NCBI GenBank assembly: GCA_964629875.1
Contig: CAZVRK010000020.1
Coordinates: 1-34,158 of the forward strand
Source: UBA3495 sp964629875
GTDB taxonomy: Bacteria > Chloroflexota > Dehalococcoidia > Lucifugimonadales > UBA3495
Reading direction: 5' to 3'
DNA length: 34,158 nt
Positions 24,109 to 31,189 of the stretch are shown piece by piece (the first letter of the stretch is position 1; every line of letters begins with the position of its first letter). A program made the position numbers and the translations under genes. The notes under the pieces are model-generated. The model was not told the origin of the DNA and ran no database searches. It was given only the letters and a program-made list of their open reading frames with translations.

Positions 24109-24441
24109 TTATATAAGGAAAGATAATCCTACTAAAGCCAATATAACAACTGATCCCATAATACTTATTTTGACCAGTTCAGCTTTAACATAATTGTGTG
24201 CTAATGCAGGGCTTACAGGTCTTCCGGACATCCGTCTAGAAGGCGCATTGGTAGCCTCTGGAGCGACTATAGCCACATCGGTATGTGTGATAGCTTGCTC
24301 GCCGCCCGTAATAATCTCTGTTTCAGTACTTTCATCAGCACCTTTCAGAGTAGGAGTTGGAGAAACATTCTTGTTTTGGCGCCGTCTTCTTTGACCTAGC
24401 TGAGACTGTCTCGCAGCTACCCGTCGTCCTCTACCTGGCAT
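24109..24441 (-). CDS. Small basic protein with C-terminal membrane anchor, unknown
   Basis: 110 residues of unknown family. The N-terminus is strongly basic (RGRRVAARQSQLGQRRRRQ), and a polar disordered stretch (about 25-75) follows. The last about 20 residues form one hydrophobic helix (ISIMGSVVILALVGLSFLI), so it looks tail-anchored with a cytoplasmic, possibly nucleic-acid- or phospholipid-binding head. ATG at 24441 with AGGGGG about 9 bases upstream. It is 7 bases from uvrC and 94 bases from the Xer recombinase, so probably co-transcribed with uvrC. No function assigned. Confidence 0.72.
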   Translation of the reverse strand: MPGRGRRVAARQSQLGQRRRRQNKNVSPTPTLKGADESTETEIITGGEQAITHTDVAIVAPEATNAPSRRMSGRPVSPALAHNYVKAELVKISIMGSVVILALVGLSFLI

Positions 24442-24535
24442 TTACAGAGCCCCCTGGGTGCTATGTTGATTATAAACTAAATGCTAATTTGATCTTGAGT
24501 ATACTATATCGGTTGCATTTACAATACCCACTAAG

Positions 24536-25501
24536 TCAGTCCGCTACAATACGTGGAGCACTCGATTCATCTTCACGAGCCTCATTGGATGCCCTCGGGT
24601 GGCTCTTTTCATATTCTTCATGCAAATGAGCATTAGTTAAATGCGTATACACTTGTGTAGTAGATATACTTGAATGCCCTAATAATTCCTGGACATGCCT
24701 CAATGATGTACCATTTTGAATGAGATGACTGGCAAAGCTATGTCTTAGAGTGTGCGGGGTGATCTTCTGAGTAATTCCTGCACGCTTACTGTAATTCTTT
24801 AATATATTCCATATCCATTGCCTAGTTAGCCGTTCGCCACGATGGTTAATGAATAATGCGGGTTCATTCTTATTCGTACCCAGCAAAATACCCCTACTGG
24901 TCCTAAGATATTCGTTAAGTTGAGCCTGCGCCCTAGGATGCAAAAATACCAACCGCTCCTTTGAACCCTTTCCCCAACATCGTATATATGATTCTTTCAA
25001 ATCTATATCCTGTATATTAATGGAGACAAGTTCTGTCACCCTTAGACCTGTCGCATAAAGCAATTCTAATATCGTGGCATCTCTGTGGCTCTCTGGACCA
25101 CCAGATTTGTTGGCTTCGTCAAGAAGATTATTGACTTCTTCTACTGTAAGACACTTAGGAAGCGTCCTCCCCACTTTGGGAGATCCCATAGATTCTGTGG
25201 GATCTTCTTTAATGTCCCCATTAGCCATCAAGAAACCAAAGAAAGATTTCACTGACGCCACTTTTCTAGCTGTGGTCGTATCGCGGTATCCTCGTCGTAG
25301 GCGAAGGTCATTAATATATTCGTTCAATAATCCTATATCTACTGAGCCCCACTCAACATGTCCATTCGTAGCAACTATCGAAGATTCCCTCGTATAGCCT
25401 TCAAATTGGGTCAAGTCATTTCTATAGGCCTCAAGAGTATTAGTTGAGAATCCTTTTTCTACAACGAGATGTTGTAAGAATGAGGTAACTAAAGCATCCA
25501 T
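24536..25501 (-). CDS. Tyrosine site-specific recombinase, XerC/XerD type
   Basis: 321 residues, typical of Xer recombinases that resolve chromosome dimers at dif. N-terminal SAM-like core-binding domain (about 5-100), then the catalytic domain with Arg154 (ATGLRVTEL), Lys178 (GKGSKER), His250-x-x-Arg253 (HTLRHSF), His276 (LGHSS) and nucleophile Tyr285 (TTQVYTHL): all six expected residues. A short acidic tail (about 305-321) follows. The ATG at 25501 has AAGGG upstream. Context (uvrC, no phage genes, no att repeats) favours the housekeeping Xer rather than an integrase. XerC versus XerD cannot be chosen by eye. No dif-like site was recognised in the window. Confidence 0.92.
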   Translation of the reverse strand: MDALVTSFLQHLVVEKGFSTNTLEAYRNDLTQFEGYTRESSIVATNGHVEWGSVDIGLLNEYINDLRLRRGYRDTTTARKVASVKSFFGFLMANGDIKEDPTESMGSPKVGRTLPKCLTVEEVNNLLDEANKSGGPESHRDATILELLYATGLRVTELVSINIQDIDLKESYIRCWGKGSKERLVFLHPRAQAQLNEYLRTSRGILLGTNKNEPALFINHRGERLTRQWIWNILKNYSKRAGITQKITPHTLRHSFASHLIQNGTSLRHVQELLGHSSISTTQVYTHLTNAHLHEEYEKSHPRASNEAREDESSAPRIVAD

Positions 25502-25650
25502 TCGACATCCCTTCTAATTTACTGTACCGCACAGGTCTAAACATTGTTTGAGTACAGACGATTCTAGCATAGGGAAAATTGTCTTTATAAGAGGAATACG
25601 TGCGGGAATTGATCAATCTTGCAGGACCTTAGATCTTCAACTAAGAATTG

Positions 25651-26472
25651 CTATATCTCCTTGAACCGTTGATCTCGCCAGTTCAGAGCAGATCTCAGAC
25701 CTTCACGCTGTTTAATAATATTAAACTCTTCCTGTTCAGGGCTAAGACTAAGGTCGAAATGGGTCATTAACTCCAGATTCTGTTGTATTGCAGAAAGAAA
25801 GCCTTGTGATTCGAGGGCACGATTAACAGATATCTTGGATAATTTAACCCCTATTTGGGGCAATAGACAAATCTTACGCGCTATGCGCTCACATTCAAAA
25901 ATCAAATCATCGTGTTTTACTACCCTGCCCACCAATCCTATGCGAGCCGCTTCATAAGCATCGACAGTATCACCGGTCAACAGCAGCTCCTTGGCCATTG
26001 CAAGATTAGTGCTGAATGGAGTTATCAAGAGCGGGGGGCCAACCCCTGCTCTTATCTCTGGCTCGCCCAAAATAGCATGTTCTGATGCAATCTTAATATC
26101 ACATATCTGAACTAACTCACATGCCCCACCCAATGCATATCCGTTGACAGCTGCTATAACAGGTTTACCTAAGTTCCAAACCATCATAAATGTATCAACG
26201 AATGTTTGTAGATGCTCACGCCATTTCTCAGGAGTTATTTCCTCTGTACTCGAATCATCTGAAGATCTTTCTATGTCAAATCCTGCTGAAAAAGCCCTGC
26301 CAGCACCTGTGAGGATAACTACTCTCACATCAGGATCAACTTCAATAACTTGTATAATCTCTCTGAATTCGGACAATAATTGACCGTTCAGAGCATTTAA
26401 TTTTTCCGGCCTATTTAAAGTTATGTATGCTATCGAATCCTTATTCTCGTATGTAATACACTCAAAACCCAA
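25651..26472 (-). CDS. Enoyl-CoA hydratase/isomerase family protein
   Basis: Crotonase fold, likely hydrating a 2-enoyl-CoA in beta-oxidation. Seen: YITLNRPEKLNALNG, the oxyanion loop GRAFSAGFDIE, GYALGGACELVQICDIKIA with the first catalytic Glu position, and EPEIRAGVGPPLL for the second. I place the start at the TTG at 26472 (273 residues) because GGAGG lies 6 bases before it. The ATG ten codons upstream (26502) has no ribosome site, and the GGAGG lies inside its reading frame. It is a single gene with no direct beta-oxidation partner next to it, so its substrate is open. A 149-base gap separates it from the Xer gene. Confidence 0.9.
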   Translation of the reverse strand: MGFECITYENKDSIAYITLNRPEKLNALNGQLLSEFREIIQVIEVDPDVRVVILTGAGRAFSAGFDIERSSDDSSTEEITPEKWREHLQTFVDTFMMVWNLGKPVIAAVNGYALGGACELVQICDIKIASEHAILGEPEIRAGVGPPLLITPFSTNLAMAKELLLTGDTVDAYEAARIGLVGRVVKHDDLIFECERIARKICLLPQIGVKLSKISVNRALESQGFLSAIQQNLELMTHFDLSLSPEQEEFNIIKQREGLRSALNWRDQRFKEI

Positions 26473-26542
26473 AAGTTTCCTCCAAGAATATGTACGGCTC
26501 ATTCAAGATCCAATTGATCACTCACACCGTCCGCTGCATATA

Positions 26543-27349
26543 CTAAGAACCTTCAATTATCTCTACATATTGCACAACAATAGCTTGTGTGGGAGAAGAC
26601 ATCTCTCTCCCGAATTTATTACGCTCCACGGGCACCTCGGCAATAGCATCTATAATTTCCATACCCTTGGAAACTTGCCCAAATATTGTGTATGCGGGGG
26701 GTAAACCAACATCTGAACCATGCACGATGAAGAACTGACTGCCATTAGTATCAGGTCCAGAATTCGCCATTGCTACAGTTCCTCGATTGTATCCTCTTGT
26801 TACACGTTCATCTTCAAAACGATATCCTGGACCACCGGTTCCGTCACCTTTAGGATCACCTGTCTGAATCATAAAATCTTTGATTACCCTATGAAATTTA
26901 ACCCCGTTATAAAATCCTTCTTTAGATAAGAAAACAAAGTTATTCACGGTTATAGGAGTCTCAGAAGGAAATAAATCAATCGTAATGTCCCCTTTTGAAG
27001 TTTTCAGATAAGCTGAATAGGATAGGTCTGGCGATATGATCATAGATGGGGGAGCACTATAGGTTCGAGCCCCTGCAGGGGCCGCAACTTGTTGCTCAGC
27101 CAAGGGATTATTTCGGGATTCTGAAACGGCAGGAGTCCCTTTTTCCTTCTTTGCCATATTAGAAACTGATTGACCTTTTTCCTTTGCCACATCAGCAACT
27201 GATTGACCTTTTTCCCGAATGTCTTTAAGCATATTTGATTTACCTAAGCTTCCTTCTTCTTCCAATCCAGTCAAAATATCACAACCAGTTGTACCCAATC
27301 CTAACAAAACAAACGCACTAATAAATATGATCATGAAGCCATTTTTCAT
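26543..27349 (-). CDS. Cyclophilin-type peptidyl-prolyl isomerase, predicted lipoprotein
   Basis: Accelerates proline isomerisation in folding proteins, here probably outside the cytoplasmic membrane. 268 residues: a hydrophobic signal segment (about 5-20) ending in TTGC with Cys23 as the candidate lipid site. The lipobox is imperfect, with Thr at -3. A charged linker follows, with an 11-residue duplication (46-56 and 57-67). The cyclophilin domain (about 108-268) has the active-site string VKFHRVIKDFMIQTGDPKG and NGSQFFI, plus GTVAMA. ATG at 27349 with AAGGG about 11 bases upstream. It lies between RraA and the enoyl-CoA hydratase gene on the same strand; no functional link to them is apparent. 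Confidence 0.92.
   Translation of the reverse strand: MKNGFMIIFISAFVLLGLGTTGCDILTGLEEEGSLGKSNMLKDIREKGQSVADVAKEKGQSVSNMAKKEKGTPAVSESRNNPLAEQQVAAPAGARTYSAPPSMIISPDLSYSAYLKTSKGDITIDLFPSETPITVNNFVFLSKEGFYNGVKFHRVIKDFMIQTGDPKGDGTGGPGYRFEDERVTRGYNRGTVAMANSGPDTNGSQFFIVHGSDVGLPPAYTIFGQVSKGMEIIDAIAEVPVERNKFGREMSSPTQAIVVQYVEIIEGS
27149..27214 (-). repeat. 33-bp in-frame tandem duplication in the cyclophilin linker
   Basis: Two adjacent 33-base units (27149-27181 and 27182-27214) identical at 30 of 33 positions, encoding EKGQSVADVAK and EKGQSVSNMAK. The three differences are scattered through the first half of the unit. A recent slippage-type duplication that lengthens the spacer between lipid anchor and enzyme domain. 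Confidence 0.85.
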
Positions 27350-27432
27350 AGTTAGACACCCTTTTTAGTTATAAGTTCTATATTCTTCCGGTGTGAAGGG
27401 AAATTAATATCGTGTGCTATACATCACCCTAG

Positions 27433-27464
27433 AAAAAAGACCCAGTTATGACTAACCAGGTCTT
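27433..27464 (-). terminator. Intrinsic terminator after the RraA gene
   Basis: On the minus strand a 12-bp stem AAGACCTGGTTA / TAACTGGGTCTT (two G-U pairs, 4-base loop) followed by TTTT. It lies 29 bases after the RraA stop and separates that gene from the cyclophilin gene. Confidence 0.85.
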
Positions 27465-27492
27465 CCATCTATCAGTACAAACAACCCAAAGA

Positions 27493-28179
27493 TTAATATG
27501 GCCTAGTGATTTTAGCTATCTCCTTGAGTTTTTCCAACGTGAAGTCTGGTGATTGGCAAACGCTGATGGTCTGCTCCTCATAATCTGCTATTGTTGCAAC
27601 CATGTCAGGTATCTTATCTGCCAGCTCAAATGGTATATGAGATACTCCATGTTTATCCCCATGAAGGAGATCACCTGTCTTTACGGTAAAACCGCCAATA
27701 CCTACTGGATTCCCTATATCTATGAGATGTACGTATCCATGAGATACAGACACATCTTTCGCAAAGAAATTAAAATCCAATGCTCTCACTTCATCAAGAT
27801 CACGAACTGTGCCGTCAGTTATAACACCAACAGCGCCTAATGCTTTATGGATATTTCCCTGAACTTCGCCCCAATAAGCACCGAACGGAGGGTTATCTAT
27901 ATCATGCAGTACTATAAAGGTAGGCTTTGGGAGTGAAGCTATTAAATCCCACCAATCTTCCCGAGCTATGGGTGTTCCGGTGGGCTCATTCGCGCTGATC
28001 ACACCAGTAACAGCATACCCTACTGTAGCCGGCATATCCGGAAATATAGATTTTATCTCGGGCAACATAAACCCCTGATTCTTTGGACGATAATTCAGCC
28101 CTTCTATTGCGTTACAAATACTTGGACCATCAATGGCCTGCAAAGCCTTAAACGTGGATTCACTAACACTCTGATACAA
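27493..28179 (-). CDS. RraA-family protein (4-hydroxy-4-methyl-2-oxoglutarate aldolase-like)
   Basis: 228 residues of the RraA/HMG aldolase family, which includes class II pyruvate aldolases and RNase E inhibitor-like proteins. Signature GAYWGEVQGNIHKALGA (100 on) and DGTVRDLDE (122-130), with the metal and substrate Arg-Asp pair, then GDLLHGDKHGV. The aldolase signature is intact, so an oxaloacetate decarboxylase or aldolase activity on a C4-C6 oxo-acid is plausible. The start is a TTG at 28179, supported by a perfect AGGAGG 6 bases upstream; the first internal Met is 37 residues in. A strong terminator follows. The DinB-like gene lies 59 bases upstream on the same strand. Confidence 0.9.
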   Translation of the reverse strand: MYQSVSESTFKALQAIDGPSICNAIEGLNYRPKNQGFMLPEIKSIFPDMPATVGYAVTGVISANEPTGTPIAREDWWDLIASLPKPTFIVLHDIDNPPFGAYWGEVQGNIHKALGAVGVITDGTVRDLDEVRALDFNFFAKDVSVSHGYVHLIDIGNPVGIGGFTVKTGDLLHGDKHGVSHIPFELADKIPDMVATIADYEEQTISVCQSPDFTLEKLKEIAKITRPY

Positions 28180-28238
28180 GACAAACCTCCTATAAATATT
28201 TCTATCGGACCAGTATCAAGCTATAACTCTCTAGATCA

Positions 28239-28799
28239 CTACAGTGAACTCGAACTACCAGGAGGATTTACTATCTGGCGCGTTCTGATGATTTGATCTG
28301 CGTGTTCCTGTACATGGCGAGCAAGATACTCGAAAACTCCCCCTGCAGTAATTGGATTATCTTCACCTCTGTGACCAATTCTATCCAAATATTGTGCATT
28401 AATGCTTGTTAATACCTTAATTGCACTGTTGTTCTCTTGTTTAACCCGAACTATTAGTTGATCAAGTGACTCACCGGACTGATCATCTACCGATGCGGAT
28501 CTAATGTCGTTTTCGACTTCCGTTCTAGTAATATTAGGATTATCAGTTTCAGTTATAACCACTGCTTTCCCAGACCAAAACCCTTGGATCTCTGCTATAT
28601 GTGCCAATAATTGACACACACTCCATTCTCCGCGGGATGGAATCATGCGCGCATGTTGATGATCCAATCCTTGGATAGACCTTTCCACGGCGCCCAATGC
28701 TTCTTCTAATAAGGATTTTAAATTTGCTGTCTGATCCTGAGACATAACTGATCCGGCTATCGTGATTCTAATTCCGGTAAGCGCTCCTAGGTTAAACAT
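28239..28799 (-). CDS. DinB-like four-helix protein
   Basis: DinB/YfiT superfamily: four-helix bundles that bind a metal through three histidines and often act as thiol-dependent S-transferases. Seen: GEWSVCQLLAHIAE (first ligand His) and LARHVQEHADQI (second and third), in the standard order. 186 residues from the ATG at 28799, or 168 from the ATG at 28745, where the core begins (MSQDQTANL). Neither start has a clear ribosome site, and the N-terminal 18 residues look out of place, so I lean to the shorter form. Thiol and substrate unknown. Confidence 0.82.
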   Translation of the reverse strand: MFNLGALTGIRITIAGSVMSQDQTANLKSLLEEALGAVERSIQGLDHQHARMIPSRGEWSVCQLLAHIAEIQGFWSGKAVVITETDNPNITRTEVENDIRSASVDDQSGESLDQLIVRVKQENNSAIKVLTSINAQYLDRIGHRGEDNPITAGGVFEYLARHVQEHADQIIRTRQIVNPPGSSSSL

Positions 28800-28917
28800 A
28801 CCGCACGAGTTTTTCTGCCGGATAGAGGATACCAGAAAGTTCTCTAAGCGGGAAGGATATTGTCAAAAATGTGATACGCCACCATTATTGAGCAAATCGA
28901 GGACTACAACATTACAG

Positions 28918-30111
28918 TTAATCTAATCCAAGCTGATTCCGAGCTGTATCGCGGACTTTTCTCATTATATCCTGCAAAGGTATACATGTTCTCAACGATA
29001 AACTCCTACAGTCCTCGTACTCGGGCGATACATCTACGACCACACCATTCAGAAATTTTAGTTTAACATTCGCCTCTCCAAGATCTGTAGATATACTGCG
29101 AATCTCTCTTTCTGCAACATAACGGTCGATTACTCGTCTTCTAACACCCAACGTACTTGTTTCTCGTAATATCAGGTCAACAGCCAGTGACTCCATTTCC
29201 AGAGGCACCAACGCTGACAATATTACTCCTGGGCGATCCTTTTTCATTTGTATAGATGTAAACCATACATCCAATGCGCCCAGGTCAAAAAGTCTCTCTT
29301 TAGCATACCCAAGCATCTCACCTGACGAATCGTCTATATTAGTTTCTAACAACACACTTCCAGATTGCATAACAACTGATTCGGAACTAATTTCCCCTAA
29401 CCAAACCCTGATTATATTTGCAAAACTTTCAGGGTCCTTACCTCCCAATCCAACCCCAATCGCTGACACCGAAACAGCAGGTCTCACGAAGGTTGCCAGT
29501 CCAGTAATAATTGCTGCTCCGGTAGGAGTTGTGAGTTCGCCTATGTTGTCATAAATCTCATTATCAGCGACAACTGGCGCCTTTACTTGAGAAATTATCT
29601 GCAGTGTGGCCGGAGCTGGATTCGAATATCCTCCAGGCCTAATTGGTGGCCTTGAGGATCCCAGGACTAATGGAGATGCATAAACATTTTCTACGCCCAA
29701 ATAATCCAGACAGATGCATACACCTACTATATCTACAATAGTATCCAGAGTTCCCAGTTCATCTAACTCAATTTCTTCTAAGCTATGTCCATGAACTCGA
29801 CACTCCGCATCCCAAAGGAGATGGAATATTCTTAACGACGAACTTTTAACGAATTCAGAAAGATTACTGTCAGAGACAATCTGCAACATCGTCGATGCGG
29901 CCAGATTCACGGGATCATCTAATACTACATCAACTTTCGTACCACTAATCTCGTTACGTAAACCTTGTGATTTTTCAACATGAAACCCTGAGATTGGAAG
30001 TTTATTTAATTGAGTTGTTATTTCCTCAAGGGGTACTCCCAAGTCAACAAATGCGCCAAGCAGCATATCACCACTAGCGCCTCCGATTGACTGTATATAC
30101 GCTACTTTCAA
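28918..30111 (-). CDS. larC: Nickel insertion protein LarC (nickel-pincer nucleotide synthesis)
   Basis: LarC inserts nickel into the pincer nucleotide cofactor of lactate racemase and related LarA enzymes. 397 residues with QSIGGASGDMLLGAFVDLG at the N-terminus, the central GELTTPTGAAIITGLA and LETNIDDSSGEMLGYA. It is one open frame, unlike the frameshifted larC of Lactobacillus plantarum. The His-rich insert common in LarC is not apparent. The start is a TTG at 30111, one base after the larE stop: the encoded KVAYIQS aligns with the usual LarC start, and AAAGG lies about 11 bases before. Tight pairing with larE supports the assignment. Confidence 0.93.
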   Translation of the reverse strand: MKVAYIQSIGGASGDMLLGAFVDLGVPLEEITTQLNKLPISGFHVEKSQGLRNEISGTKVDVVLDDPVNLAASTMLQIVSDSNLSEFVKSSSLRIFHLLWDAECRVHGHSLEEIELDELGTLDTIVDIVGVCICLDYLGVENVYASPLVLGSSRPPIRPGGYSNPAPATLQIISQVKAPVVADNEIYDNIGELTTPTGAAIITGLATFVRPAVSVSAIGVGLGGKDPESFANIIRVWLGEISSESVVMQSGSVLLETNIDDSSGEMLGYAKERLFDLGALDVWFTSIQMKKDRPGVILSALVPLEMESLAVDLILRETSTLGVRRRVIDRYVAEREIRSISTDLGEANVKLKFLNGVVVDVSPEYEDCRSLSLRTCIPLQDIMRKVRDTARNQLGLD

Positions 30112-30112
30112 G

Positions 30113-30940
30113 TTATTCTGAACCTTTGCCAGGATCTCGACCTATCTGGGCATTAAGACTGCCTGAGCGTAATCCTGCCAAATCCAGAGAAACCCACAAA
30201 TACCCCAAACTTTTAAGGTGTTCGGTTATTTTTTCACGATGCACAATAATAATTTCCATTTCCTCGGGTACCACTTCTATTCGACATATACGATCATGAT
30301 GTCTCGCACGAACCTGACTTAATCCGAGGTCTTTTAAAAAATCCTCTGCCTTTTCTATCATCTTAAGAGTTGTAACATTAACCGGTATGCCGTACGGAAC
30401 TCGAGAGGACAAACAAGGCTGTGCTGGTTTGTCCCAGACAGATATTCCTAGGTAGTGTGCCAGTGTTCTTACATCTGATTTTGTGAATCCTGCATCCACC
30501 AAAGGACTTCTCACCTGATGTTCAGAAGCCGCTTTCAGCCCGGGCCTGTAGTCTCCCAGATCATCTTTATTGGCTCCATTGAGAATCCACTGATAACCCT
30601 CATCACTAGCTAATACATTTAATTGGCTATATAGCTCGTTTTTGCAAAAGTAACACCGCTGCGGAGAATTTTCAGTGTACCCCTGTTGGTCCATTTCATT
30701 AGTTCTAACTATACGATGATCTAAGTTGAATTCACTAGCGGTCAATTTTGCTTCTGACAATTCCCGTTCAGACAAAGCGGGGGATACAGCTGTGACTGCT
30801 AACGCCTTTGGCTTCAATACTTTATCGGCAATAACTGCGACCAAAGTACTGTCAACGCCACCAGAGAACGCTGTGACAGCGGAATTGAGACCTGATAATT
30901 CAGACTCTAATCTCTTGAGCAAAACCTCTGGCGCTCTCAT
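30113..30940 (-). CDS. larE: ATP-dependent sulfur transferase LarE
   Basis: LarE adenylates and thiolates the pincer nucleotide precursor. 275 residues with the PP-loop SGGVDST (26-32), CYFCKNELYS (Cys96, Cys99), DYRPGLKAASEHQVRSPL and PCLSSRVPYG (Cys176). The sacrificial enzyme of Lactobacillus plantarum has only Cys176 in these positions. The three cysteines here fit the iron-sulfur-cluster type described for Thermotoga LarE, which can act catalytically; that reading is inference from residues. Start ATG at 30940 with AAGGAAGG. It is followed directly by larC; larA and larB are not in the window. Confidence 0.94.
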   Translation of the reverse strand: MRAPEVLLKRLESELSGLNSAVTAFSGGVDSTLVAVIADKVLKPKALAVTAVSPALSERELSEAKLTASEFNLDHRIVRTNEMDQQGYTENSPQRCYFCKNELYSQLNVLASDEGYQWILNGANKDDLGDYRPGLKAASEHQVRSPLVDAGFTKSDVRTLAHYLGISVWDKPAQPCLSSRVPYGIPVNVTTLKMIEKAEDFLKDLGLSQVRARHHDRICRIEVVPEEMEIIIVHREKITEHLKSLGYLWVSLDLAGLRSGSLNAQIGRDPGKGSE

Positions 30941-31080
30941 AATACCTTCCTTCTAAACAAATCAAACTGCCATTATTATATGGCCTGTCCCAAATGATCA
31001 GGGCCATTAATATATAAAACACCCTCCAATTATATCAACGTTCAGAGAAAACGATATAATGCTTGTAATAGGGCTATAAC

Positions 31081-31109
31081 TTGTACTACATTATGAAGCG
31101 TAGTACTAT
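31081..31109 (+). promoter_or_regulatory. Candidate korA promoter
   Basis: TTGTAC (31081-31086), a 17-base spacer and TACTAT (31104-31109), about 80 bases before the korA ATG. Moderate match only. The intergenic stretch 30941-31189 also holds AT-rich possible -10 boxes for the divergent larE gene, but none with a good -35. Confidence 0.4.
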
Positions 31110-31189
31110 GACTCATTACAATTGTGTGAGGGAGAAGGGCAATAATTGGTCCTCCTACTCGCTGGTTAACCCAACATGCAGAGGTAGAC

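Noticed and set aside
24536..25501. Xer-type recombinase as sign of an integrated element
   Set aside because: No att-like repeats, phage or plasmid genes nearby, and housekeeping genes sit on both sides; a chromosomal Xer is more likely.
27060..27090. GGTTCGAGCCCC next to a perfect palindrome CCCCTGCAGGGG, resembling a tRNA T arm
   Set aside because: No acceptor, D or anticodon arms around it, and it lies inside the cyclophilin coding frame.
30980..31007. ATGGCC/GGCCAT inverted repeat between larE and korA
   Set aside because: Only six pairs with a bulge and no U-run; too weak to call an operator or terminator.
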